From positions 1 through 64,000 of the forward strand of contig NZ_CDDA01000022.1 in NCBI RefSeq assembly GCF_000819745.1: a stretch of 64,000 nucleotides of DNA, read 5' to 3'. A program made the translations under genes and the position numbers. The notes beneath the pieces were generated by a model, which saw nothing but the letters and a program-made list of their open reading frames with translations, had not been told where the DNA came from and did no database searches. This DNA comes from Aeromonas bestiarum (GTDB lineage: Bacteria; Pseudomonadota; Gammaproteobacteria; Enterobacterales; Aeromonadaceae). How positions within the stretch are numbered: position 1 is the stretch's first letter; each line of letters begins with the position of its first letter. Below, in pieces: positions 35,607 through 43,882 of the stretch.

Positions 35607-36965
35607 TCATTGCACCCGCTCATCGCCCTTGAGGCCGATGGCAAACTGTTGCAGATAGGCGTTGGGGTGGCGGCCGTCGTAGATGAGGCCGTCGATGAAA
35701 CCATCCTGCGGGCCGCGATAGCCCTGCTCACTGGCAAAATCGGGGAAATCCTGCGCCTTGAACTTGCCCTCGGCGATCAACTCCTCGGCCGCCTGGCGGT
35801 AGACCTCGGGTTGATAGACTGCCCTGGCGACCTGCTCGAACCAGGCGTCCGGCTTGGCCGTCGGGATCTGGCCCCAGCGCCGCATCTGGGTCAGATACCA
35901 GATGGCATCCGAGTAGTAGGGATAGGTGGCCTGATGGCGGAAGAAGACGTTGAAATCCGGCAGGCTGCGCTTGTCTCCCTTGGCGTACTCGAAGGTGCCC
36001 ACCATGGAGTTGGCGATCACCCCCTCGTCGGCCCCCACGTACTCCGGCCGCGCCAGCAGCTTGGCCGCCTCGCGCCGGTTGCCGTTCTGCTCGGCATCCA
36101 GCCACCAGGCCGCCCGCAGCAGCGCCTTCACCAGCCGTATGTGGGTATTGGGGTGACGCTCGGCCCACTGGCGGGTGACGCCGAACACCTTCTCCGGGTT
36201 GTTGCGCCAGATCTCATAATCGGTAATGACGGGCACCCCTATGCCCCTGGCGACCGCCTGCTGGTTCCAGGGTTCTCCCACGCTGTAGCCGGCTATGGTG
36301 CCCGCCTCCAGGGTGGCGGGCATCTGGGGTGGCGGCGTGACCGACAGCAGCACGTCCGCCTGACGCTGACCCGAGCTGTCGCCGAGGTCGGGGGCATAGA
36401 AGCCGGGGTTCAACCCGCCGGCCGCCAGCCAGTATCTGAGCTCGTAGTTGTGGGGGGAGACGGGGAACACCATCCCCATGTTGAACGGCTTGCCCGCCTG
36501 CCGGTATTGAGCCACCACGGGTTTGAGCGCGGCGGCGCTCACCGGGGCCGGTACCTGGCCCGCCACCGCCTTGGGCAGATGGGGCTGCATGGCGGCCCAC
36601 ACAGGGTTGGCGACCGTGATGGCGTTGCCGTTGAGATCCATGGCGAATGCCGTCACCAGCTCGGCCTGGGTGCCTATGCCGACATGGGCGGCCAGCGGCT
36701 GACCCGCCAGCATCTGGGCACCGTCCAGCTCGCCGTCGATCACCCGATCCAGCAGCACCTTCCAGTTCGCCTGCGCCTCCAGGGTGACGTAGAGCCCCTC
36801 ATCCTCGAAATAACCGCGCTCATAGGCCACCGCCAGCGGTGCCATGTCGGTCAGCTTGATGAAGCCCAGCTTGAGCTCCTCCTGCTCCGGGGCCCCCACA
36901 GCCGCCAGCGTCGGCAGTGACAGCAGCGCCAGCAGCAGACCCGCACATCCTTGTCTCTTGTTCAT
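35607..36965 (-). CDS. nasF: Nitrate ABC transporter substrate-binding protein (NrtA family)
   Basis: Periplasmic nitrate/nitrite receptor of 452 residues of the CmpA/NrtA family, with a cleavable signal ending PTLAAVGAP. Family blocks: LGFIKLTDMAPLAVAYERGYFEDEGL, YSVGEPWNQQAVARGIG, and HPNTHIRLVKALLRAAWWLD. It is the first gene of the nrtABC-nirBD operon. It carries a signal peptide, so it is a transport receptor rather than a cytoplasmic NasS sensor. A strong terminator hairpin lies in its leader. Confidence 0.92.
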   Translation of the reverse strand: MNKRQGCAGLLLALLSLPTLAAVGAPEQEELKLGFIKLTDMAPLAVAYERGYFEDEGLYVTLEAQANWKVLLDRVIDGELDGAQMLAGQPLAAHVGIGTQAELVTAFAMDLNGNAITVANPVWAAMQPHLPKAVAGQVPAPVSAAALKPVVAQYRQAGKPFNMGMVFPVSPHNYELRYWLAAGGLNPGFYAPDLGDSSGQRQADVLLSVTPPPQMPATLEAGTIAGYSVGEPWNQQAVARGIGVPVITDYEIWRNNPEKVFGVTRQWAERHPNTHIRLVKALLRAAWWLDAEQNGNRREAAKLLARPEYVGADEGVIANSMVGTFEYAKGDKRSLPDFNVFFRHQATYPYYSDAIWYLTQMRRWGQIPTAKPDAWFEQVARAVYQPEVYRQAAEELIAEGKFKAQDFPDFASEQGYRGPQDGFIDGLIYDGRHPNAYLQQFAIGLKGDERVQ

Positions 36966-37031
36966 TCGCCTTCCTCGCTCAGATCACAGTCATGGGCGGC
37001 CGTTTCCCTGCGCCGTTGCAGGGTCGCGACC

Positions 37032-37065
37032 AAAAAAAAACCTCACCGATCCGGGATCGGTGAGG
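37032..37065 (-). terminator. Leader terminator of the nitrate uptake operon (candidate NasT antitermination site)
   Basis: CCTCACCGATC-CGG-GATCGGTGAGG, an 11-bp perfect stem followed on the minus strand by nine T, 67-100 bases upstream of the nasF start codon. A strong terminator placed inside the leader and beside an ANTAR-protein gene matches the known NasR/NasT attenuation arrangement. The longer hairpin from 37084 to 37108 (GTGATGG/CCGTCAC) lies just upstream in the leader. Confidence 0.8.
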
Positions 37066-37224
37066 CCTCTTTGCCCTGTTGCGAGTGACGGGCCCGTGGG
37101 CGCCATCACTCCTTGTCTTCTGGGTAATCCACTTTCCGTGCCACATTGGCCAAGCCGCCGAAACGGGCCCTATTCCACCTTTTTCCTCCCGCTTTGCCTT
37201 CTCGTTTGCCTCAATTAGGCGCAG

Positions 37225-37243
37225 TTGCACCAAAACGGTTTGC
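37225..37243 (-). promoter_or_regulatory. Candidate NtrC-type site upstream of nasF
   Basis: TTGCACC-AAAAC-GGTTTGC resembles the NtrC dyad TTGCACC-N5-GGTGCAA, with one perfect half. I found no convincing sigma-54 -24/-12 element downstream of it. Confidence 0.4.
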
Positions 37244-37253
37244 CAGCCCCCTC

Positions 37254-37411
37254 AGAATCGGTTCGCGATCTGTCACGAGAGGTCGTCAGCAAGGTAAAGA
37301 GCAGCGCAGGAACCGGAGTGTGTAAATACACATGAGCACTCTTGGTGACAAACAAGCGAGCAGCACATGAGCCTTGATCACGGCCTCGCAGTAGGATCGT
37401 GGACAGGTTCT
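37254..37411. mobile_element. MITE-like element, copy 1
   Basis: A 158-base non-coding element with imperfect terminal inverted repeats (AGAATCGGTTCGCGATCT and AGAACCTGTCCACGATCC on opposite strands). It is closely related to copy 2 at 38921-39063 and lies in the same orientation. The right end coincides with the last base of the nasT stop codon. There is no transposase gene; I cannot name the parent insertion sequence. Confidence 0.75.
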
Positions 37412-37995
37412 CACACCGGCAGTGCCAGCAGCAGCTGCCGTGCCAGCTCCCCCAGACTCAGGTGCCGACTCATGGCGGTGCTGCGCATCAGGCGGTAGGC
37501 CTGCTCCTCGTCCAGCCCCTGATGACGCATCAGCCGCCCCTTGGCCTGCTCGACCAGCCGTCGCTCCACCAGCTGCTGGCGCAGTTCACTCTCGGTCTGC
37601 GCCAGCGCCTGCACCATGGCCAGCTGGCTGCGGGCCAGCCGCAGCCACTGCTCGACCGGCTCCCGCTCGCCACACGGATGCGGCACCAGCAGCACCCCCT
37701 GCTGCAACAGGGCGATCTGGGGCTCGGTGCCGATCCGCTCGCAAAACAGCAGGCGCGGCACCCCGGGCCAGAGAGAGAGGCCGAGCCGCACCTCGGCGCC
37801 AAACTGGCGACTGCTGATGAGCAGGGCATCCCCCTGTTCGTTCGGAGTCAGCAGTTGGCGACTGTCCAGGATCTGCGGCTGATGGCCGTAGTGGCTGACC
37901 AGCCGGGCCAGACGGTTGGCCTGACCCGGCTCATCGGCGTGGATCAGCAGGCGGGAAGGGGGGCCGGCACGGCCCCCGGGGGGAAGAGTGGTCAT
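37411..37995 (-). CDS. nasT: ANTAR-domain antiterminator NasT
   Basis: Response regulator-like RNA-binding protein of 194 residues. A degenerate receiver domain (LLIHADEPGQANRLARLVSHYG) is followed by an ANTAR domain (LVERRLVEQAKGRLMRHQGLDEEQAYRLMRSTAMSRHLSLGELARQLL). NasT-type proteins bind leader RNA and prevent termination before nitrate genes; leader terminators are present upstream of both nasF and nasA. ATG 37995 follows AAGGAG; a TTG at 38010 is less likely. No NasS-like signal-less NrtA partner is seen in the window. Confidence 0.85.
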   Translation of the reverse strand: MTTLPPGGRAGPPSRLLIHADEPGQANRLARLVSHYGHQPQILDSRQLLTPNEQGDALLISSRQFGAEVRLGLSLWPGVPRLLFCERIGTEPQIALLQQGVLLVPHPCGEREPVEQWLRLARSQLAMVQALAQTESELRQQLVERRLVEQAKGRLMRHQGLDEEQAYRLMRSTAMSRHLSLGELARQLLLALPV

Positions 37996-38134
37996 GGCGC
38001 TCCTTGCCAACGGCTAGCGCAGCTTGTCTGTCGCTGCTTGTTCACCGCAGATGACGCAACATGAAGGCCAACTATTTGAATCTACCCCCTTTTTATCTAT
38101 CTGGAGGTAGTGGAGGTAGAGGCTGTGGAGGGAC

Positions 38135-38893
38135 TCAGGCCACCCGATCCAGCGCCTGGGTCAGCAGGGCGTTCAGCTCGCTGCGCAAACCCACCACCTC
38201 CCCCATGATCATCAGCACGGGACTCTGCCCGAGCAGGGCCACGGCGGCCTCTGCCAGCATGGCCAGCCGGGTCTCATGCACCTGCTGCTGCGGGCTGCAA
38301 CCGGCCACCACCAGCGCCACCGGCAGATCCGGCGAGGCACCGGCCGCCAGCAGTCCCTGCCGGATCTGCGCCGCCCGCTCCAGTCCCATGTAGAACACCA
38401 GGGTGTGGCCGGCCCGGGCCAGCCCCTGCCAGCCCTGATAGTCGCCCTCCTCCATCAGATGACCCGTCACCAGGGTCAGGGAGCGGGCCAGCCCCCTGTG
38501 GGTCAGGGGGATCAGGCTGCTGGCGGCGCAGCCCAGCGCCGCCGTGATGCCGGGCACCAGCTCGGCGGCTATGCCGTGACGGGCCAGGTGCAACGCCTCC
38601 TCCCCGCCACGGCCAAACACCAGGGGATCGCCCCCCTTGAGCCGTACCACCCGCTTGCCGGTGCGGGCCAGCGCCAGCAGCAGGGCGTTGATCTGATCCT
38701 GGCTCGGGCTCGGCTCGCCGCAGCGCTTGCCCACGTCGAAACGGGCCGCGCCATGGGGAATGCGGGCCAGGATCTCGCTTCCCACCAGGCGGTCATAGAT
38801 CACCACCTCCGCCGCCTCCAGCAGTTGCAGGGCACGCAGGGTCAACAATTCGAGCGGGCCGGGACCGGCCCCTACCAGACTGACATGGCTCAT
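38135..38893 (-). CDS. cobA: Uroporphyrinogen-III C-methyltransferase
   Basis: Methylates uroporphyrinogen III twice to precorrin-2, on the way to sirohaem needed by NirB. Length 252 residues, the single-domain SUMT form. Family blocks: VSLVGAGPGPLELLTLRALQLL, YDRLVG, LKGGDPLVFGRGGEE, PGITAALG and THRGLARSLTLVTGH. It lies between nasA and nasT, consistent with cofactor supply to nitrite reductase. Confidence 0.94.
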   Translation of the reverse strand: MSHVSLVGAGPGPLELLTLRALQLLEAAEVVIYDRLVGSEILARIPHGAARFDVGKRCGEPSPSQDQINALLLALARTGKRVVRLKGGDPLVFGRGGEEALHLARHGIAAELVPGITAALGCAASSLIPLTHRGLARSLTLVTGHLMEEGDYQGWQGLARAGHTLVFYMGLERAAQIRQGLLAAGASPDLPVALVVAGCSPQQQVHETRLAMLAEAAVALLGQSPVLMIMGEVVGLRSELNALLTQALDRVA

Positions 38894-38920
38894 CTCACAC
38901 TCCTTGTATTTCTGCCCCCT

Positions 38921-39063
38921 AGAACCTGTTCACGACCTGTCACGAGAGGCTGTCAGCAAGGTGAAGCGCAGCGCAGGAACCGGAGCGTATAGATATACGT
39001 GAGGATTCCGAGCAGCACATGAGCCTTGATCACGGCCTCACAGTAAGATCGTGTACAGGTTCT
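38921..39063. mobile_element. MITE-like element, copy 2
   Basis: A 143-base element between nasA and cobA. The terminal inverted repeats are AGAACCTGTTCACGACCT and, on the other strand, AGAACCTGTACACGATCT (16 of 18 identical). It shares most of its length with copy 1 but lacks about 15 bases in the middle. Its right end falls on the last base of the nasA TAA stop. Both copies are preceded on the left by GCCCCCT. Confidence 0.8.
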
Positions 39064-41705
39064 TAAGCTGAGGCGATAAAAACATGCTTAATCAATAGCT
39101 TGTCTATCTCTGGCAGACAGGTGCCGCAGTTGCTGCCACAGCCGAGCAGGGCCTGCAGCCCCGCCAGCTCGCTCACCCCCTGCCGGGTGATGGCGTCGAC
39201 GATGCGCAGCTCTGACACCCGCAGGCAGGAGCAGACCAGTCGGCTATCCCCGGCCAGGGCCGCGCTCAGGGTCTGGCTCAGGGCTCCCGCCTGCAAGGGC
39301 GTGCCGAGCAGGCTGGCCAGCAGGTCGACCTTGATGTCAGGCCATCGTTCCCCCACCAACAGCAGACCCTCGATGCGGTCCTGCGCCAGCGCCACCGCGA
39401 GCCAGCCCTGCTTGAGCGGCAGCCGCAGCCAGCGGCCCGCCACCCCCAGCCGCTGCCACAGCGCCTGGGGCCCCTCCGACCAAGAGGCCAGCAGGGTGCA
39501 GTTGCCTTCGGGCAGGGGGCGCCTGGCCCACCAGTCCACCGCCTCCCCCCAGGGTTGCTGACCGAGCCAGAGCCCCTGCCAACGGGTTTGCTGCGGCTCG
39601 GCCATCACCCGCCCCTGCTTGAACATGGGCTGGCCCGAGAGGGGATCCACCACGGCGGCGATGAGGCGGTTGACCGCCCCCTGGCTGCACTGGCTGTCGG
39701 TCCAGTGCATGGGCAGGAAGGCCTCCCCCTCCCTCAGCCCCTCGTCCACCCCGATCAGCAGCCGCGCCTCACCGAGCCCGTTGCTCAACCGCACCAGATC
39801 CCCCTCGGCCAGCCCGAGCGCCAGCAGGCTGGCGGCGCCCACCCGCAGCTTGGGCCAGGGTTCGGCCTCCTGCAGGCGGGGCACGTGGCCGGTGCGGGTC
39901 ATGGTGTGCCACTGATCCCGCAGCCGGCCCGTATTGAGCAGCAAGGAGAGGCCCGCCGGCTGCAGCACAGCTTTTGGTTCGGCGACGGCGACAGGCTCGG
40001 GGGGAAAGTGCTGGGCCAGCGGCAACAACCGGGCCCGCCCATCCGGCGTGGAGAAGACCCCATCCTCGAACAGGCGGGCGCGGCCGCTGGGCCAGACGGC
40101 GTTGACCGGCCAGCTCAGGGGCGCCAGCGCCTCGAATTCGGCCCGACTGAGGCGGGCCAGCCCCGAGATGTCGAACTGGCGGCTCCCCTGGTTCTCGAAC
40201 CCCGACAGGGCCGCGTGTTCGCTGAAGATGTCGTGCTCGTGCTCATAGGCAAAGCCCTCGCCGAAGCCGAGCCGGCGGGCTAGCTGGGTCAGCGCCCACC
40301 AGTCGGGTCTGGCCTCGCCCGGCAGGGGCAAGAAGGCACGCTGGCGGCTGATGGTGCGCTCCGAGTTGGTGACCGTGCCGCTCTTCTCGCCCCAGGCGGC
40401 GGCGGGCAGCAGCAGGTGGGCGAGGCGCGCCGTGTCCGTGTCCGCCGTCACCTCGGAGACCACCAGCAGCTCGCAGCGGGCCAGCGCGTCGCGCACCCGG
40501 TTGCCGTCTGGCAGGGAGACGGCCGGGTTGGTGCCGAGCACCCAGAGCGCGCGTATCTCCCCGCGCGCAACCGCCTCGAACAGCGCAACCGCTTTGTGTC
40601 CCGGCCCGCGCACCATGGTCGGGCTCTGCCAAAAGCGCTGCACCCGGTCGCACTCGACCTCGCCAAAGCCCATGTGAGCCGCCAGCTGGGTCGCCAGCCC
40701 GCCCACCTCGCGCCCGCCCATGGCGTTCGGTTGCCCCGTCATGGAGAAGGGGGCCGCCCCCGGCTTGCCGATGCGCCCGCACAGCAGGTGGGCGTTGATG
40801 ATGGCGTTGGCCTTGTCCACCCCCTGATTGGACTGGTTGATGCCCTGGCAGAACAGGGTGACTGTTTTGGGGGTGCGGGCAAACAGCCGATAGAAGCCGA
40901 GCAGATCCCCTGGCGCCAGGTCGCAGCTCTGGGCCACCGCCTCCAGCTGCCAGGCCGGATCGTCCAGCGCCGCCGCCAGCGCCTCGAAACCGCTCACATG
41001 GCGCGCCACGTAATCCTTGTCCCAACCATCGTGATCGAGCAGATAACGGCAGAGACCGTTCCACAGCGCCACGTCGCTGCCGGGTTTGAGGGCCAGGTGC
41101 AGATCCCCCTGCTCCGCCGTCATGGTGCGACGGGGGTCCAGCACCACCAGCTTGAGCTCGGGGCGCCGCGCCCGCGCCTGCTGCAGCCGGCGAAACAGCA
41201 CAGGGTGGGTCCAGGCCGTGTTGGCCCCCGTGATCACCACCAGATCCGCGAGCTCCAGATCCTCGTAGCAGGCGGGCACCAGATCCTCGCCGAAGGCGCG
41301 CTGATGGGCCGCCACCGCCGACGACATGCAGAGCCGGGAATTGGTATCCACGTTGGCACTGCCCAGATACCCCTTCATCAGCTTGTTGGCGACGTAGTAA
41401 TCCTCGGTGGTGAGCTGACCCGACAGGTAGATGCCGATGGCCGATGGCCCGGATTCGGCCAATATGGTGGCAAACCGGCTGGCCAGGGTATCGAGCGCCT
41501 GATCCCAGCCGATGCGCTGCCCCAGCCAGCGCGGATAGAGCAGGCGGTCGGGAAAGTCGAGACTCTCCAGCAGGCTGGCCCCCTTGACGCAGAGGGCGCC
41601 CGCGTTGGCCGGATGCTGTTCATCCCCTTTAAGCTGCCAGCTTGCGCCCTCCCGGCTCAGCCGGATGCCGCACCCTACTCCACAATAGGCACAGGTGGTG
41701 TTCAT
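39063..41705 (-). CDS. nasA: Assimilatory nitrate reductase catalytic subunit NasA
   Basis: Molybdopterin enzyme of 880 residues that reduces nitrate to nitrite in the cytoplasm. The N-terminal 4Fe-4S site is CAYCGVGCG plus the Cys in ALCVKG. The molybdopterin domain contains GQLTTEDYYVANKLMKGYLGSANVDTNSRLC, with the Cys expected to bind Mo, and GTNPAVSLPD. The C-terminus carries a BFD-like [2Fe-2S] domain (LVCSCLRVSEL ... GCGSNCGTC). There is no twin-arginine signal. Upstream are a leader terminator, a sigma-54 promoter and an NtrC-type site. Confidence 0.95.
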   Translation of the reverse strand: MNTTCAYCGVGCGIRLSREGASWQLKGDEQHPANAGALCVKGASLLESLDFPDRLLYPRWLGQRIGWDQALDTLASRFATILAESGPSAIGIYLSGQLTTEDYYVANKLMKGYLGSANVDTNSRLCMSSAVAAHQRAFGEDLVPACYEDLELADLVVITGANTAWTHPVLFRRLQQARARRPELKLVVLDPRRTMTAEQGDLHLALKPGSDVALWNGLCRYLLDHDGWDKDYVARHVSGFEALAAALDDPAWQLEAVAQSCDLAPGDLLGFYRLFARTPKTVTLFCQGINQSNQGVDKANAIINAHLLCGRIGKPGAAPFSMTGQPNAMGGREVGGLATQLAAHMGFGEVECDRVQRFWQSPTMVRGPGHKAVALFEAVARGEIRALWVLGTNPAVSLPDGNRVRDALARCELLVVSEVTADTDTARLAHLLLPAAAWGEKSGTVTNSERTISRQRAFLPLPGEARPDWWALTQLARRLGFGEGFAYEHEHDIFSEHAALSGFENQGSRQFDISGLARLSRAEFEALAPLSWPVNAVWPSGRARLFEDGVFSTPDGRARLLPLAQHFPPEPVAVAEPKAVLQPAGLSLLLNTGRLRDQWHTMTRTGHVPRLQEAEPWPKLRVGAASLLALGLAEGDLVRLSNGLGEARLLIGVDEGLREGEAFLPMHWTDSQCSQGAVNRLIAAVVDPLSGQPMFKQGRVMAEPQQTRWQGLWLGQQPWGEAVDWWARRPLPEGNCTLLASWSEGPQALWQRLGVAGRWLRLPLKQGWLAVALAQDRIEGLLLVGERWPDIKVDLLASLLGTPLQAGALSQTLSAALAGDSRLVCSCLRVSELRIVDAITRQGVSELAGLQALLGCGSNCGTCLPEIDKLLIKHVFIASA

Positions 41706-41764
41706 TCCCTCGCTCCTTGTCGTCCGGCGACCCGGTTACGGGTTGCCTGATTGCCACGGCCCAT

Positions 41765-41803
41765 AAAAAAGGCGTCCGCCCCTGATGGGGACGGACGCCT
41801 TTG
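41765..41803 (-). terminator. Leader terminator of nasA (candidate NasT antitermination site)
   Basis: AAAGGCGTCCG with CGGACGCCTTT, extended by CCCC/GGGG around a TGAT loop, followed on the minus strand by six T. It lies 63-98 bases upstream of the nasA start codon and downstream of the sigma-54 promoter, so it is inside the leader. Confidence 0.8.
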
Positions 41804-41839
41804 TCCAGATGAGCCGCATTCACTCTGTCCAGGGATGAC

Positions 41840-41855
41840 TGCAAACCCTGCGCCA
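41840..41855 (-). promoter_or_regulatory. Sigma-54 promoter of nasA
   Basis: On the minus strand TGGCGCAGGGTTTGCA matches the -24/-12 consensus, with GG and GC separated by ten bases. The predicted start of transcription is near 41829, leaving a leader of about 124 bases. Confidence 0.7.
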
Positions 41856-41895
41856 AGATGTCAGCCCCTGCGCCACCGCGGCCAGGCAGGCCGAG

Positions 41896-41914
41896 TTGCG
41901 CCGGGACGGTGCAA
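41896..41914 (-). promoter_or_regulatory. NtrC-type binding site upstream of nasA
   Basis: TTGCGCC-GGGAC-GGTGCAA is a near-perfect dyad of the NtrC consensus, centred about 57 bases upstream of the sigma-54 element. Confidence 0.6.
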
Positions 41915-42070
41915 TTGCCCCCTTCCGGGGCCCCGCCGAGCAAAAAGAGGCCACCGCCGGGCCAAGACGGAGCCTGCAAGCGGCCGGCGCCCCCAGGCAA
42001 GCCTCGACATGCATGTCATGGGCAAAGCGCGAACCGGGAGTATAATGCGGCCGCCACAGAGGAGAACAAG

Positions 42071-42586
42071 ATGAAAGAATCAGGTTATGGCTGCCCAGAG
42101 CAGGCCGATCCACAATCGCCAACCCAGGCGGCACCGGGCTATTGCTGCATCGGACTGGTCAATCCCAAGTCACCAGAGAACGTGGGGGCCGTGATGCGCG
42201 CCGCCGGTTGCTACGGGGCGGACGAGGTCTACTACACGGGCAACCGCTTCGAGCTGGCGCGCCGTTTTGCCACGGATACCAAGCAGATGGTGGACAAGAT
42301 CCCCCTGCTCGGGATCGATAACCTCATGGAGATAGTCCCGGCCGGGTGCGTCCCCGTGGTGGTGGATCTGATCGAGGGCGCCACATCGCTGCCGGATTAT
42401 GTCCATCCGGAGCGGGCCTTCTATATCTTTGGCCCCGAGGATGGCACCCTGGATCCCGCCCGTTATGGCGCCGTGAAGGATGTGGTCTATGTACCGACGC
42501 AAGGCTGCATGAACCTGGCCGCCTCGGTCAACGTGATCCTGTATGACCGCTTGGCCAAGCGCCTGCGGGCCGGGCTAACAGAGTAA
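42071..42586 (+). CDS. SPOUT (TrmH) family RNA methyltransferase
   Basis: Protein of 171 residues with SpoU/TrmH motifs: motif 1 GLVNPKSPENVGAVMRAAGCYG, motif 2 FYIFGPEDGTLDP and motif 3 VYVPTQGCMNLAASVNVILYDRLAKR (knotted SAM site). It methylates an RNA ribose or base; the target is not predictable. ATG 42071 follows GAGGAG; an open frame further upstream overlaps the nasA promoter region and is not real. Its 3' end is followed by three tandem diverged copies of itself. Confidence 0.9.
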   Translation: MKESGYGCPEQADPQSPTQAAPGYCCIGLVNPKSPENVGAVMRAAGCYGADEVYYTGNRFELARRFATDTKQMVDKIPLLGIDNLMEIVPAGCVPVVVDLIEGATSLPDYVHPERAFYIFGPEDGTLDPARYGAVKDVVYVPTQGCMNLAASVNVILYDRLAKRLRAGLTE

Positions 42587-42590
42587 AGTT

Positions 42591-42919
42591 GTAGTCTATG
42601 TAACCACACGGCAAGGCTGCATAAGCCTAGCCGCCTCGGTCAAGGTGATCCTGTATGATCGCTTGGCGAAACGCCTCCGTGCCGGGCTAACAGAGTAAAG
42701 CTGTGGTCTATGTGGCGACACGGCAAGGCTGCATAAGCCTGGCCGCCTCGGTCAACGTGATCCTCTACGACCGGCTGGCGAAACACCGGCGGGCCAGGCT
42801 AACAGAGTAAAGCTGTGGTCTATGTGGCCACACGGCAAAGCTGCATAAACCTGGTGGCCTCGGTCAAGATGATCCTCTATGACCGCTTGGCGAAACGCCT
42901 GCGGGCCGGCTTGTTATAA
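42591..42919 (+). repeat. Three tandem 3' echoes of the SPOUT methyltransferase gene
   Basis: Units at 42591-42702, 42703-42814 (112 bases each) and 42815-42919 repeat the last 36 codons of the gene (42482-42586). All keep the open frame (VVYVTTRQGC, VVYVATRQGC, VVYVATRQSC; each with SV, ILYDRLAK) and a stop. Relative to the gene all share one extra codon (CGG) and ATA for ATG, so they come from one separate lineage. In unit 1 at least eight changes are synonymous. Confidence 0.88.
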
Positions 42920-42936
42920 CGGCGTCACTGCTCCCC

Positions 42937-43674
42937 TTACTTCTGCACCCTTTGTTCCAGCTCCTTGATAAAACCACGGTAGTAATCATGGAGTTGGTAA
43001 CGGCGATAGATCTCGGCCAGGGTACCGCTCCGGATCAGCCGCACCATGCCCTGATCCCAGAGCTGTTGCAGATGCCCCCCTCGCTCGGTATCGGCAAAGA
43101 TGGGGTAGGTCGGGATCCAGCGCAGGAAGGTGCGATTCATGTTGGCGGGGATGGAGTCGGCCGAGTAGAGCACACCTGCGGTCAGGTAATAGCGGTAGCG
43201 CTCCTTAGCCAGCAGTTGCAGCGCCATGTCGTGGCTGTCGATCTCGTGCCAGCGCATGGTGACCGGGATGTATTTGTCAAAAGCCCAGCCCCGCAGCCAC
43301 AGCACCCCCTCTCCTTTCAAACTGGTCTCGCCGAGCCATTGGGGCTGCCACTTCTTGAGCATCAACACGGTCAGATCGTCGGCCGAGGCGGGATAATCCG
43401 GCTGGCGCACACCGCTGACCTCATCCCGATAGACCCCCATCGCCATGTCTCCCCCTTTTTGCGCCACCACAGCCAGCGCCCGTTTGTAGGGCACTAGGTG
43501 CGGTATCACCTCATAGCCATGGGGCAGATAGATGGCTCTGACGATATCCAGATAGACGCCCCGCCCATCAGGCTGGCAGAAGCCGGGCCAGTCATCGCAA
43601 TAGACATGCAGGGGATCGGCCCGACCGGGCAGGGAGAACAGAAGAAGCAGCAACGACAGCAGCAGACGAACCAT
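42937..43674 (-). CDS. Periplasmic solute-binding protein, family 3 type
   Basis: Exported protein of 245 residues with a signal peptide ending SLPGRAD, and the layout of amino-acid type binding proteins (LHVYCDDWPGFCQPDGRGVYLDIVRAIY; GDMAMGVYRDE; GTLAEIYRRYQL). No permease or ATPase is adjacent, so it may work with a distant transporter or act as a sensor. The 3' end runs to within 17 bases of the methyltransferase echoes. Confidence 0.72.
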   Translation of the reverse strand: MVRLLLSLLLLLFSLPGRADPLHVYCDDWPGFCQPDGRGVYLDIVRAIYLPHGYEVIPHLVPYKRALAVVAQKGGDMAMGVYRDEVSGVRQPDYPASADDLTVLMLKKWQPQWLGETSLKGEGVLWLRGWAFDKYIPVTMRWHEIDSHDMALQLLAKERYRYYLTAGVLYSADSIPANMNRTFLRWIPTYPIFADTERGGHLQQLWDQGMVRLIRSGTLAEIYRRYQLHDYYRGFIKELEQRVQK

Positions 43675-43882
43675 GTTTCACAATTTCCTCGGTGGCGATG
43701 TTTTCATCCGACGGATCAGCCAGCGCGATGAATGCACCCAAGCCATACCACATCATAAGAAGATATGGCGCTGAATCACCTCTTTTTCCCAGTTTTGAGA
43801 GCGAGTCGAGGGTTATTACCCTCTGAATGGGTATTATTGACAATAAGATTCATTAGTAGCCCAACCATAGGGGAGCCTTCAT

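Noticed and set aside
37084-37225. Sigma-54 promoter for nasF
   Set aside because: TGGCACG occurs at about 37137-37143 on the minus strand, but the -12 position lacks GC, so I did not call it.
42591-42919. Tandem 112-base units as a CRISPR or satellite array
   Set aside because: There are no spacers, and the units are homologous to the coding 3' end of the preceding gene.
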